Assembly (NCBI GenBank): GCA_947476285.1 | Contig: CANJPU010000024.1 | Span: 1 to 64,000, forward strand | Source: Comamonadaceae bacterium | GTDB taxonomy: Bacteria > Pseudomonadota > Gammaproteobacteria > Burkholderiales > Burkholderiaceae_C | Direction: 5' to 3' | DNA: 64,000 nucleotides | Shown here: positions 33,515 through 42,348 of the stretch, piece by piece | How positions within the stretch are numbered: the first letter of the stretch is position 1 | Layout of the letters: every line of letters starts with the position of its first letter | The notes under the pieces: generated by a model | Databases searched by the model: none | What the model was told of the DNA's origin: nothing | The model's input: only the letters and a program-made list of their open reading frames with translations | Program-made: the position numbers and the translations under genes

Positions 33515-36219
33515 ACGGGCGTCCCGATCAGGCTGATGCGGCCGGTCTCGCCATTGACTTCGACCATGCTGCCGTCGGTGATGCGCTGCATCGCGTTACG
33601 CAGTTGCACGGCGGCCAACCCATACTCTCTGGACAGGCAGGCGCCGTGCGAGAGCATGCCGCCCGTCTCCATGATCAAGCCGCCGATCAGCGGAAACACC
33701 GGAGCCCAGGCCGGGTCGGTGCTGTTGCAGATGAGGATGTCGCCGGCTGCGATGCGTCCGATGTTCTTCAGGTCGGCCACGACGCGTGCACATCCGCGTG
33801 CCACGCCGCGGCTGATGCTGACGCCTTGAAAGCCGTCGCCGGTGCTCACGGTGTCGGGTTGCTCCAGATTGGCCTCGATGCTGCCTTTGAGAAAGGCCGG
33901 CGGGGCCTCCTGATGGGCCAGGAAGCGATCGAAGACATTGGCGCGGCTTTGAACCTTGGCCCGTATCAGCGGCTGCTGCGCCTTCCCGTCGAGCAGGTCG
34001 TACAGCTCCTGTTCAGACAGAAAATAGAAGTCGCGCTCGCTTTGGAGCAAGCCACGTTCGAACGCGCGCAGGCCGAGTTCTTTGAAGGCCCATTTCTTGG
34101 CCAGCGTGACTCGATTGACCGAATGGCGCCAGTCATCGCGTAGCAACAGGAAATCCATGACCCAGTTGTGCACCAGCTTGAAGGCGGTGGCCTTCATCGG
34201 GCCAAAGAATTCGCTGCGAATGGAGGCGAGCACGCGTGCCATCGTGTCCTCGCGCTTGCGAATGAGGCGGGCCTCGTGCTCTTCGGGCGGCGCGGAATCG
34301 GGCGCCTTCAGCAGTACCTTGATCGACTCGTAGTCGAGGGTCGGGTCTTCGATCCGGCGGTTGAAATAGATGTCGCGATACGAGTGCCCGTTGTGGCCGT
34401 GCCGTGTCACGAACAGCTTGTACTTTTCAAGAAAGGCTCGCCCCTCTTCGGTCTTTTCTGCCGCCTCAAGGAACGCTTGTCCAGGCGAGTCCGTGAACAG
34501 GCGTGTGAGCGAATCAGACTCGCGCACCACCTGGGCCAGACGCCAGAGTTCGCGCGATTCCTCGCTCAGCAGGGAAGGCTTGGACAATCCGCTGATGAGG
34601 TCTTGCAGCGTGAATGCGTCAGCCTCCTTGCACCAACTGCGCAGCAACAAGCTGAGCAGGCTGATGATGGGCTTGGCATGCACATAGGCACCCAGCGCCG
34701 TGTACTCAAGAAATTCGTCGGCAAGCTTGACCTGGTCCAGCGCATAGGTGCGAACCTGGGGGTCGGACCACCCCCTCAGGGTGGCCTGCGATGCAAAGTC
34801 AGCGTGATCGACCTTGTCGTGCATGAAGGTGCGCAGCGTGCGCTCCCAGCGGTGGACGCCAAGACGTGGCTTGAGCGAATAGAGGCTTGTCATCGCCTCG
34901 AAGAATCGCTTGAGATCCATCGGCTCAGATGCGATCTTGTCGCGCAGTCCTGGTGGGTGATACCCCAGTGCGCCGCCGCGAAGTGCCTTGGGCAGCAGGT
35001 ACTTGTAGAGGCGGCTGTCGACCTCGGTGTTGTAGAACGCGGTGCCGCGCCGGTATTTGGTCCAGCGCAGCTGCATCAGGTCTTCGAATCCGAGTAGCCG
35101 GTAGGTTCTGGAATTGCGACTCCACATCTCGCGCGCCCGAATCGAATAGAACAGCGGCGTGATCGGCCCGGACCAGAACTCGGCGGCCCAGCCACCCGAC
35201 CACACAGTCTCGTCGTCTTCGGCAATCGTCTGCCACGCATCGACGTCTTCGTCCCAGGTGAACTCCACGCCCGTGATCGCCCTTGATTGCAGCAGAAATA
35301 TCTGGCCGCTTGAGATCGCCCACTCGATGTCCTGAGGAAGTCCCCCGTGATAGGCCATCACCCGTTGTCCCAGCTCACCCAAGGCGCGGATCTGGGCGTC
35401 GTCCAGCGACATGACTGATTGCCGATCCGCCTGCACCGGCTGGGTCACGGTGCCCGAGTTGGTAGCCGGGTTACGAACCACCTGGATCTCTTTACTGCCA
35501 ATACGGTGCCGCCGGGACGCGAGGGTGCGACCATCCAGGATGATTTCGTCGGGATCAAGAATGCCCGAGACCAAGCCCTCGCCCAGACCCCAGCTTGAAT
35601 TGATCACGATCTCGTCGGTGCGGGCGTTGAGCGGGTTGGCGGTGAACATGACGCCGCTCACATCGGACTGCACCATCAACTGCACCACCACCGCAATGCG
35701 TGCCGACGCGTGCTCAAAGCCAGCCGAATGCCGGTACGCGACGGCACGTGCGGTCCACATGGAAGACCAGCAGCGCCTGACTGCCTGGGTCACCGAAGCC
35801 GCGCCGGTGACATTCAGGTAGGTGTCGTGAAGTCCGGCGAACGAGGCCTGGGCGGTGTCTTCCGCAGTGCCTGAAGAGCGCACGGCCACTTGCGCGTCAG
35901 CGCCCATGCTGCGATAGGCCGCGCCAATCGCATCTTCGACTTCGGCAGGAATGGGCTGGGTGAGAATGAGCTCACGAATCTTCTCGCTGCGCTCTTCAAC
36001 CTGCGTTGCCTGGGCATGATCCAAGCCGGCAAGAAGTTGAGTCAGGCGCGCCGCCACGCCGCTGCGCTCCATGAACGCCTCGTACACCTGTGTGGTCACA
36101 ACAAAACCAGGCGGGACTGGCAGCCCGGCCTGGACCAAGCGGGCCAGACCGGTTGCCTTCCCTCCGGCAAGGCCGGTGGCCTGCGGGTCGATTTCGTCGA
36201 TGCGAAGGATCTGTTTCAT
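33511..36219 (-). CDS. PEP-synthase/rifampin-phosphotransferase-like dikinase
   Basis: A 902-residue protein. Residues 1-310 form the pyruvate-phosphate-dikinase type ATP-grasp domain (GLAGGKATGLARL, VRSSGTAEDTAQASFAGLHD, QSDVSGVMFTANPL). A middle block of about 430 residues has no motif I know. The end is the swivelling phosphohistidine domain, with the phospho-acceptor His858 in GGMLSHGACLSREYG. This three-part order (ATP, substrate, His) is that of rifampin phosphotransferase rather than of PEP synthase, whose C-terminal PEP barrel is absent. So it should transfer the beta-phosphate of ATP to a small molecule, probably an alcohol, brought in by the adjoining transporter. Substrate unknown. 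Confidence 0.88.
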   Translation of the reverse strand: MKQILRIDEIDPQATGLAGGKATGLARLVQAGLPVPPGFVVTTQVYEAFMERSGVAARLTQLLAGLDHAQATQVEERSEKIRELILTQPIPAEVEDAIGAAYRSMGADAQVAVRSSGTAEDTAQASFAGLHDTYLNVTGAASVTQAVRRCWSSMWTARAVAYRHSAGFEHASARIAVVVQLMVQSDVSGVMFTANPLNARTDEIVINSSWGLGEGLVSGILDPDEIILDGRTLASRRHRIGSKEIQVVRNPATNSGTVTQPVQADRQSVMSLDDAQIRALGELGQRVMAYHGGLPQDIEWAISSGQIFLLQSRAITGVEFTWDEDVDAWQTIAEDDETVWSGGWAAEFWSGPITPLFYSIRAREMWSRNSRTYRLLGFEDLMQLRWTKYRRGTAFYNTEVDSRLYKYLLPKALRGGALGYHPPGLRDKIASEPMDLKRFFEAMTSLYSLKPRLGVHRWERTLRTFMHDKVDHADFASQATLRGWSDPQVRTYALDQVKLADEFLEYTALGAYVHAKPIISLLSLLLRSWCKEADAFTLQDLISGLSKPSLLSEESRELWRLAQVVRESDSLTRLFTDSPGQAFLEAAEKTEEGRAFLEKYKLFVTRHGHNGHSYRDIYFNRRIEDPTLDYESIKVLLKAPDSAPPEEHEARLIRKREDTMARVLASIRSEFFGPMKATAFKLVHNWVMDFLLLRDDWRHSVNRVTLAKKWAFKELGLRAFERGLLQSERDFYFLSEQELYDLLDGKAQQPLIRAKVQSRANVFDRFLAHQEAPPAFLKGSIEANLEQPDTVSTGDGFQGVSISRGVARGCARVVADLKNIGRIAAGDILICNSTDPAWAPVFPLIGGLIMETGGMLSHGACLSREYGLAAVQLRNAMQRITDGSMVEVNGETGRISLIGTPV

Positions 36220-36232
36220 TGGCTAAACGTCA

Positions 36233-37378
36233 TCAGGGTGCAACGATAAATTTTGCATCCTTGACGGTCAAGACTTGAGAGCCGTAATTGGGCGCGCGGC
36301 TGGCATCGAAACTGAACTTCCCGCCACCGAGCACCACGGGCAGATCACGGATCGCGGCGAGGGCGGCACGCACCTTCTCGCGGTCCGGTGTCGGGCCTGA
36401 CTGCCTGATCGCGGCAGCCGCAACATGCAGGGCAGAGTAGCCAAGCGCTGCGAGCGCGTCCGGCTCCTTGTTAAATTTGGCCTTGAACGCATCAACGAAG
36501 CGCTTGTTCTGATCGCTGACAGTGCCCGGAAAATAATCGGATGCGAAGGCCGCGCCCTCGACTGCCTTGCCGCCCACTTGAATGAAGCGTGACGAGCCCA
36601 TGGCGGGCGTGCCGATGAAACGCGTCTTGGGATCGATCCCGGCCTGACGGGCCTGGATGATGAAATTGGCACTTTGCTCTGAGGGGTTGGCCAGGAAGAT
36701 CGCGTCAACCGGCCTGGCCTGAAGCTTGGTCACCAGCGCGGAAAAATCGGTATCGGCACTGAGCACAGACTCTTCGGCAACAATCTGTGCGCCGGCAGCC
36801 TTGAGCGCGTCGCGTGCCACGTTCTTCTGAGCGATGGCGCCGTCATTGTCCCGTACAAACACAAGCGCTGCGGTCTTGACACCTTGCTTGCTCACCGCAT
36901 AAGTGGCGATCGATCCAATTGTGTTGGCTGCGCTCGCTGGCGTACGGAAAGACCACTCACCGGCCTTGATGATGTCATCGGCAATTGCGGTGGTCGTCAG
37001 CAGCGGTACTTTCAAAGTGTTGGCAACAGGCGCTACTGCAACGCCTTCAAGACTGGAGCTGGGCCCCAGTACCAGGACAATGTCGTTGCGCCGTCCAAAC
37101 TGGTTGATCAGTGCAATGGCTTGCTGCTTGTCGCTTGCGGTATCTTCGATCGTGAGTTTGATGGTGTGGGCGCCTGCAAGTTTGCGCGAATTGATTTCCT
37201 CCAGCGCGATCATCAGCCCGTCCCTGCTGGGAACGCCCGCGAACGCATAGGGGCCTGTCAAGGCGAGCTGGGCTCCCACATTGACTTCAGCGGCCGAGAC
37301 ATTGAACGAGGAAGCAAGCGCCGCGGATACGGCGACTGCGATTGTCAAAAAGTTCGAAGGGATGGATTGTCTGCTCAT
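36233..37378 (-). CDS. Branched-chain-type ABC transporter substrate-binding protein
   Basis: A 381-residue periplasmic protein of the Leu/Ile/Val-binding (Peripla_BP_6) family. Signal peptide of about 29 residues ending in VSAAE; mature start VNVGAQLALTGPYAFAGVPS. Despite the family name, these receptors often bind aromatic or other organic acids and amides. It precedes the dikinase gene by 14 bases and follows four ABC components in the same operon, so its ligand is probably the operon substrate. Confidence 0.9.
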   Translation of the reverse strand: MSRQSIPSNFLTIAVAVSAALASSFNVSAAEVNVGAQLALTGPYAFAGVPSRDGLMIALEEINSRKLAGAHTIKLTIEDTASDKQQAIALINQFGRRNDIVLVLGPSSSLEGVAVAPVANTLKVPLLTTTAIADDIIKAGEWSFRTPASAANTIGSIATYAVSKQGVKTAALVFVRDNDGAIAQKNVARDALKAAGAQIVAEESVLSADTDFSALVTKLQARPVDAIFLANPSEQSANFIIQARQAGIDPKTRFIGTPAMGSSRFIQVGGKAVEGAAFASDYFPGTVSDQNKRFVDAFKAKFNKEPDALAALGYSALHVAAAAIRQSGPTPDREKVRAALAAIRDLPVVLGGGKFSFDASRAPNYGSQVLTVKDAKFIVAP

Positions 37379-37410
37379 TTATTTCTCCTGAAAGTTGCTC
37401 TGTTTGAAAC

Positions 37411-38181
37411 TCATGTCGTTGCCAAAAAGGGCGGACCCGCCCCGCCCACCACGGGCTCTAACGCCGCCCGGGCACCTGTGCCCAGATAGGCTTGCACGAT
37501 CGCAGGGTCATTGCGAACGTCAACGGCCGATCCATGACTGGCGATCAGGCCGCGTTCGAGGACAAAGGCATAGGACGCCGCGTCCAGTGCTCTTCGCGCA
37601 TTTTGTTCGACCAGCAACAGGGTCAGCCCATCGGCCGCCAGTCGCTCGATCGCTTCAAACACCATCTTCACCATCACCGGCGACAAGCCCAGGCTGGGCT
37701 CGTCCAGCAGCAGCATTTTTGGCCGGGCCATCAGCGCGCGGCCTATGGCCAACATCTGCTGCTCGCCGCCACTGAGCGAGCCGCCAAGCTGGCGCTGCCG
37801 TTCGGCCAGCCGTGGAAAGAGTTCAAAGATCCGGTCGAAATCTTGTCTGCGACGGGCCCCGCGCTTGCCCAGCGCCTGCCAGCCGATTTCGAGGTTTTCA
37901 AGCACGGTGAACGGTGCGAGGATTCGGCGCCCCTCGGGCACCTGCACCAGACCGAGCCGAGAGATCTGATGCGGCTGCAAGCGGGAAATATCCTGGCCGT
38001 CGAAAACAATGCTGCCTGCACGTGCCCGGACAATGCCGGTGACGGTGTTGATCAGAGTGGTCTTGCCGGCGCCGTTGGCACCGATCAAAGTGGTGACCGA
38101 CCCTGCTGTCACAGACAGATCGACACCGCGCAACGCATCGATGCCGCCATAGGATGTCACGAGTCCTGTTACCTTGAGCAT
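37411..38181 (-). CDS. ABC transporter ATP-binding protein, LivF type
   Basis: A 256-residue nucleotide-binding subunit with Walker A GANGAGKTTL, signature LSGGEQQML and Walker B MLLLDEPSLGL. Its sequence order and short length match LivF, one of the two ATPases of branched-chain-type importers. It lies four bases after the LivG-like gene and 32 bases before the receptor gene. The last 25 residues (ALEPVVGGAGPPFLATT region) extend beyond typical LivF. Confidence 0.92.
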   Translation of the reverse strand: MLKVTGLVTSYGGIDALRGVDLSVTAGSVTTLIGANGAGKTTLINTVTGIVRARAGSIVFDGQDISRLQPHQISRLGLVQVPEGRRILAPFTVLENLEIGWQALGKRGARRRQDFDRIFELFPRLAERQRQLGGSLSGGEQQMLAIGRALMARPKMLLLDEPSLGLSPVMVKMVFEAIERLAADGLTLLLVEQNARRALDAASYAFVLERGLIASHGSAVDVRNDPAIVQAYLGTGARAALEPVVGGAGPPFLATT

Positions 38182-38185
38182 CTGT

Positions 38186-38941
38186 TCAGGTCCCCAGGTA
38201 AGCTTCGATGACCCGCGGATCGCGCAGGGCGCTATCGGCTGGGCCGGAGGCGATCAGCTCGCCTGACGACAACACATGGATGTGATCGCACAAGCCGGCA
38301 ACGAAGGGCATGTTGTGCTCGATCAGCAGCACGGCCACGCCTTCTTGCGCAAGCGATCGGAAGATTCGCGCGAGGTCAGCGCTTTCCACGTCGTTCATGC
38401 CCGCGACTGGCTCGTCCAGCAACAACACCAAAGGGCGAGCCGCCAGGGCCCGCATGATTTCAACACGCCGCTGATGTCCGTAGGACAACTCTCCCGCCAG
38501 ACGGTGGGCGTACTCTGCCATGCCAAACCGCGCCAGCAGCCCTCTGGCTTGATCGGCGAATTCAAGCTCTTGCCTGCGAACCTTGCGCGAGCCCATGAGC
38601 CGCTCAATGAGTGTTGTGCGATCGTGCAGATGCATGCCAGACATCACGTTGTCCAGCACGCTTGCCTCCTTGAGCAGGCGAATGTTCTGGAAGGTGCGGG
38701 CGATTCCAGCAGCAGCGATTCTGTGCGGTGGCAGCATCGAAATGTCCTGACCATCCAGCACGACCGAGCCTGCATCGAGTTTGAGCAGCCCCGCGATCAG
38801 GTTGACCACGGTGCTCTTGCCTGCGCCGTTCGGGCCGATCAGCCCAGTGACCTTGCCGCTTGGGACCTCCAGCGACAGCTCGCGCACCGCGAACAGCCCA
38901 CCGAACCGCCGAGACATTCCCTGCAGCACGAGAGACGTCAT
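38186..38941 (-). CDS. ABC transporter ATP-binding protein, LivG type
   Basis: A 251-residue nucleotide-binding subunit with Walker A GPNGAGKSTVV, signature ELSYGHQRRVEI and Walker B VLLLDEPVAGM, as in LivG. It retains the LivG-specific C-terminal ending (RDPRVIEAYLGT). The ATG at 38941 overlaps the end of the LivM-like gene; a longer frame upstream belongs to that neighbour. Works with the LivF, LivH and LivM homologues of this operon. Confidence 0.92.
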   Translation of the reverse strand: MTSLVLQGMSRRFGGLFAVRELSLEVPSGKVTGLIGPNGAGKSTVVNLIAGLLKLDAGSVVLDGQDISMLPPHRIAAAGIARTFQNIRLLKEASVLDNVMSGMHLHDRTTLIERLMGSRKVRRQELEFADQARGLLARFGMAEYAHRLAGELSYGHQRRVEIMRALAARPLVLLLDEPVAGMNDVESADLARIFRSLAQEGVAVLLIEHNMPFVAGLCDHIHVLSSGELIASGPADSALRDPRVIEAYLGT

Positions 38942-39831
38942 GACGCGGCCCTTGCAGCGGCTTGCGGCCCGCTCTTGCCGGACATCGCTGCCTGCCTGCG
39001 CCGCGCAAGCTTGAGCAGCCATGTGTCGACGACGCCATGTGGCAGATAGACGATGGACACGATGAGCAAGGCGCCATACATGATCATGCGGTTATCTGCG
39101 AACGGCCTGGCAACTTCCGGAAGGATTGTGAGGAAAAGTGCGCCAACGATGGGCCCAGCCAGCGAGACAAGCCCGCCGAAGATCACAAAGGACAGCACCG
39201 AAATCATCATGTGAAAGCCAAACTCCGCCGTTGCCACGCTGTAGTTGTGGCCGGCCATCAAGCCGCCTGCGACGCCCGCGATGCAGCCGCTCAGAATGAA
39301 CGCGAGCCGGTGGTGGGGCACCACATCGATACCCAAGGACACCGCGACTGTTTCATCTTGGCGGATGGTGTCAAAGGCCCGGCCGGTCGGGGACTTGCCA
39401 AGCCGCGACAGCACAAAGACAACGCCGATCAGCACCACCAGAAGATGCCAGGTCTCAACGACTTTGGGAATGGCATTCAAGCCCGTTGCTCCGCCGGTGA
39501 GCGAGTCGGAGTACAGCGCGAGAGACATGACAATCTGCACAAAAGCCAATGTTGCAATGGCTTGGAACACGCCACGCAGTCTGGCCAGTGGGGCCGCCAG
39601 AATCATGGACACGATGCCGCCCAGCAATCCGGCCGCCAGCACGGCAAGCGCCGGATGAACCGCCTGACGCAGCATCAAGTTGCCGGCCGTGTAGGCCCCG
39701 ATGGCTGCGATGCCAGCGGTGGCCAGTGAGAACACCCCGGCGCGCAAGACCACGTATTGGCTGAGCGCCAAAACCGCATTGATGATGCACAGGTTCAGCA
39801 GTGCCTGGTGCGAGAGCAGGAAATTGGTCAT
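38938..39831 (-). CDS. ABC transporter permease, LivM type
   Basis: A 297-residue inner-membrane permease with eight or nine hydrophobic segments. The cytoplasmic coupling loop reads GRAFDTIRQDETVAVSLGID, the EAA-like motif of LivM proteins. The end is basic and Ala/Gln-rich. Starts four bases inside the LivH-like gene and ends four bases inside LivG-like, typical of a tightly coupled transporter operon. Confidence 0.92.
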   Translation of the reverse strand: MTNFLLSHQALLNLCIINAVLALSQYVVLRAGVFSLATAGIAAIGAYTAGNLMLRQAVHPALAVLAAGLLGGIVSMILAAPLARLRGVFQAIATLAFVQIVMSLALYSDSLTGGATGLNAIPKVVETWHLLVVLIGVVFVLSRLGKSPTGRAFDTIRQDETVAVSLGIDVVPHHRLAFILSGCIAGVAGGLMAGHNYSVATAEFGFHMMISVLSFVIFGGLVSLAGPIVGALFLTILPEVARPFADNRMIMYGALLIVSIVYLPHGVVDTWLLKLARRRQAAMSGKSGPQAAARAAS

Positions 39832-40721
39832 ACCCGCGCCACCCGAGTTTGAAGCCGCAGGGTTCCGTACAGGCCGGTGGGGCGCAGCAGAAGCACCAGG
39901 AACAAAATCGAAAAGATGATGGCATCGCTCAGAGCCGCCGATAGATAGGCGATTGTGAGCGTGTGCACAACGCCCAGGGCGAGCCCGGCGATCACTGCGC
40001 CGCCAATGCTGCCCAGCCCGCCTAGCACGATGATGACGAAGGCGCGCAGCATATAGGGCTCGCCCATCAGGAAGTGAACTGAATTGAACGCAATGCCGAT
40101 CAAGACACCCGCAACCCCGGCCAGTGCACCAGAGATGAAGAAGGTCTGAAAGTAGACCGCATCGGGATTGACGCCCAGCAGGCTGGCGGTACGCTCGTCG
40201 ATTGCGATGGCGCGGATGCGTTGACCGAACGACGTAGCAAAGAGCAGGAAACCCAGCGCCAGCAATATCACGCAGACCGATCCGATGATCGTGATCTGCA
40301 GCAATGAAATGCGCAACCCCAGCACATGGAAGATCTCGATCGGGAAAGTACCAAACGGGTAGCGCATGACTTCGGTGTGCGAAACGCGTTGCGCCACATT
40401 GGTCAGGATGAGACCGGCTCCGATCGATGTCACGATGGCTGAAAACTCGGAGTACCCTGCCTTGCGCAGTGGTCGAAAGGCAATCCAGTCCACCGCGACG
40501 CTCAGCAAGCCAGCGGCCAGCGCCGCGATGACGAGCACCACGGGAAAAGGCAGGTTCAAAATGGTGACGCAATAGATCCCAACGAACGCGCCCCACATAA
40601 AGATGGCGCCGTGTGCCAGATTCAAAATGTGGTGTATGCCAAAGATCAGCGTGAAGCCCAGAGCAAACAGCGCATACACGCTGCCAGTGACCAGACCGTT
40701 GAGCAGTTGTTGCTGCAGCAT
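39828..40721 (-). CDS. ABC transporter permease, LivH type
   Basis: A 297-residue permease. It opens LLNGLVTGSVYALFALGFTL and has the loop GQRIRAIAIDERTASLLGV, both standard for LivH. Eight hydrophobic segments are visible. It begins directly after the phosphatase gene stop (no gap), placing transport and metabolism in a single transcript. Substrate is undefined, since LivHMGFK systems move amino acids, amides and many organic acids. Confidence 0.92.
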   Translation of the reverse strand: MLQQQLLNGLVTGSVYALFALGFTLIFGIHHILNLAHGAIFMWGAFVGIYCVTILNLPFPVVLVIAALAAGLLSVAVDWIAFRPLRKAGYSEFSAIVTSIGAGLILTNVAQRVSHTEVMRYPFGTFPIEIFHVLGLRISLLQITIIGSVCVILLALGFLLFATSFGQRIRAIAIDERTASLLGVNPDAVYFQTFFISGALAGVAGVLIGIAFNSVHFLMGEPYMLRAFVIIVLGGLGSIGGAVIAGLALGVVHTLTIAYLSAALSDAIIFSILFLVLLLRPTGLYGTLRLQTRVARV

Positions 40722-41372
40722 CTACGCGCCTTTGCCGTCCGTGGCGTTCAATAAAAAATCACTTCGAGCAACATACCCGAAGCGCATGCGACTGGCGCCT
40801 TCGATCTCAAGGCGGCTGACACTGCAGTTCGCGATGGCGATCTTCATCGGAAATGGCTGGTCAAGCAAGTGAGAGAACCCTGCACGCAGCAGGCCCGCAT
40901 GGGCTGCGACCACGCTCGGTTCGCCTGCCGCCGCCACGGTGACCCGCGCCAGCGCAGCCTGTATGCGCTCCGACATGCTCAAGTGATTCTCGCCACCAGG
41001 GAAAGCCCGGGCACGGTCCCCATCGCGCCATGACTGCAGCACTTCCCAGTAAAACGCCATCGCGTCAGCGTCAGAGCGTCCTTCGAGGTCTCCGAGGTCG
41101 ACTTCGCGAAGCTCTTCCAACACTTCAATGGGCCGACCCAAGTGAGCGCCGATGATTTCAGCGGTCTGCACGGCGCGAAGCAGAGGGGATGAGAAAACTG
41201 GCCCCGCTCCCATGGCCTGCGTTCCAAGAAACCGTGCCACCTGCTCGGCTTGCGTCACGCCCTTTTCCGTCAGCGGCAGATCGACGCGCCGGTTGGAGAA
41301 CTGGCCAGTGACATTGGCCAGATTCTCGCCGTGACGAACCCAGTAGACGATGGAGGGGTTGGCGGTCAGCAC
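40722..41372 (-). CDS. Histidine phosphatase superfamily protein
   Basis: A 216-residue phosphatase-fold protein. The phospho-histidine motif VRHGENLANVTG is at about 13-24, and the second-half His is in VVAAHAGLLRAG. Such enzymes remove phosphate from small molecules or move it between positions. Here it is encoded with a dikinase that should phosphorylate a small molecule, so the two may act on the same phosphorylated intermediate, one adding and one removing phosphate; this is inference. It overlaps the lyase gene by seven bases. Confidence 0.88.
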   Translation of the reverse strand: MLTANPSIVYWVRHGENLANVTGQFSNRRVDLPLTEKGVTQAEQVARFLGTQAMGAGPVFSSPLLRAVQTAEIIGAHLGRPIEVLEELREVDLGDLEGRSDADAMAFYWEVLQSWRDGDRARAFPGGENHLSMSERIQAALARVTVAAAGEPSVVAAHAGLLRAGFSHLLDQPFPMKIAIANCSVSRLEIEGASRMRFGYVARSDFLLNATDGKGA

Positions 41373-42331
41373 ACCTCGGCCCTCCCTTTGCCGGCGGCAG
41401 CGGTTTGCATCAGCTCGCTGCGCGAACCGCAGTGCGCAACATGTCCCACCGGTTCGATGTTCAATAGTCTTGCGATGTCGCGTGATGCCGCGATGACTTC
41501 CTCAAGATCAATGCCGGTGTCGATTCCGCTTTGATTGAGCAAGTAGACGATATCTTCGCTGGACAGATTGCCAGTCGAACGCACCGAGCCGGGCAGGGCG
41601 ATTCCGCCGCCAATGCCGCAGATGGCGCCTTCCAAAAAGCTGGCGCCGCCATCGAGCGCGGCCAAAATATTCGCAGTGGCCAGGCCCGCCATGTTGTGAA
41701 CATGGAAGCCAAGTTCGAGGTCGGGCCATTCGGTCTTGACGGCAGTGAACAGTTGGTTGACGTGCACGGGGTCTTCCATGCCGAGGCTTCCCGCCAGGTA
41801 CAGGCTGCGTATGCCTGCGTCATGGAATCTGCCCACCAGGCCCATCACCTTGGACTGCGAGGTGAGCCCGTCATACATATCCCAGAAAGCCCCTGCAATG
41901 GCCATCACGAAAGACAGCCCCGCTGCGCTCGCGATCCGGAAGGCAGCGATCGCTTCCTGAACCGCCTGCTCGGTGCTCATGTTCTGGTTCTTGGCAAGGT
42001 AGGTGTCGCTGGCCACGATCAAGCCCAAAATCTGGTCGGGCGGTGCCTCAGACTTGACTGCGCGCTCGGCCCCGCGGGCGTTGGGCACCAGAGCCCGGTA
42101 CACGGTACCGGGCCGCCTGCGAATTCCCGCCATGACCAGTTCGGCATCCTGCAGGGTCGGTACAGCGCGCGGGTGAGCGAACGCTGTCACTTCGATGACG
42201 GGAAAGCCGACCTCGCTCAGTCGGTCGACCATGGCGATCTTGACCTCGGTGTCGACCCAGCGCCCGAAGCTTTGCAAGCCGTCGCGGGCGGCAACGTCGA
42301 CCACTTTCACCTTCTTGGGCAGATTGAGCAT
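41366..42331 (-). CDS. HMG-CoA-lyase-like protein lacking the loop cysteine
   Basis: A 321-residue DRE-TIM metallolyase-family protein. ARDGLQ (Arg16, Asp17) and HVHN (His210, His212) match metal- and substrate-binding residues of hydroxymethylglutaryl-CoA lyase, and Asn255 in STGN fits the conserved loop end. The mobile catalytic loop, normally GLGGCPYA, reads GIGGGIALPG, with Gly243 in place of the catalytic Cys and three extra residues; the nearest Cys is 238. So it may use a different base, or catalyse another aldol cleavage of a CoA ester. It lies between the phosphatase and the CoA transferase genes. Confidence 0.82.
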   Translation of the reverse strand: MLNLPKKVKVVDVAARDGLQSFGRWVDTEVKIAMVDRLSEVGFPVIEVTAFAHPRAVPTLQDAELVMAGIRRRPGTVYRALVPNARGAERAVKSEAPPDQILGLIVASDTYLAKNQNMSTEQAVQEAIAAFRIASAAGLSFVMAIAGAFWDMYDGLTSQSKVMGLVGRFHDAGIRSLYLAGSLGMEDPVHVNQLFTAVKTEWPDLELGFHVHNMAGLATANILAALDGGASFLEGAICGIGGGIALPGSVRSTGNLSSEDIVYLLNQSGIDTGIDLEEVIAASRDIARLLNIEPVGHVAHCGSRSELMQTAAAGKGRAEVC

Positions 42332-42348
42332 GGTGCTGTGTCCGAGCC

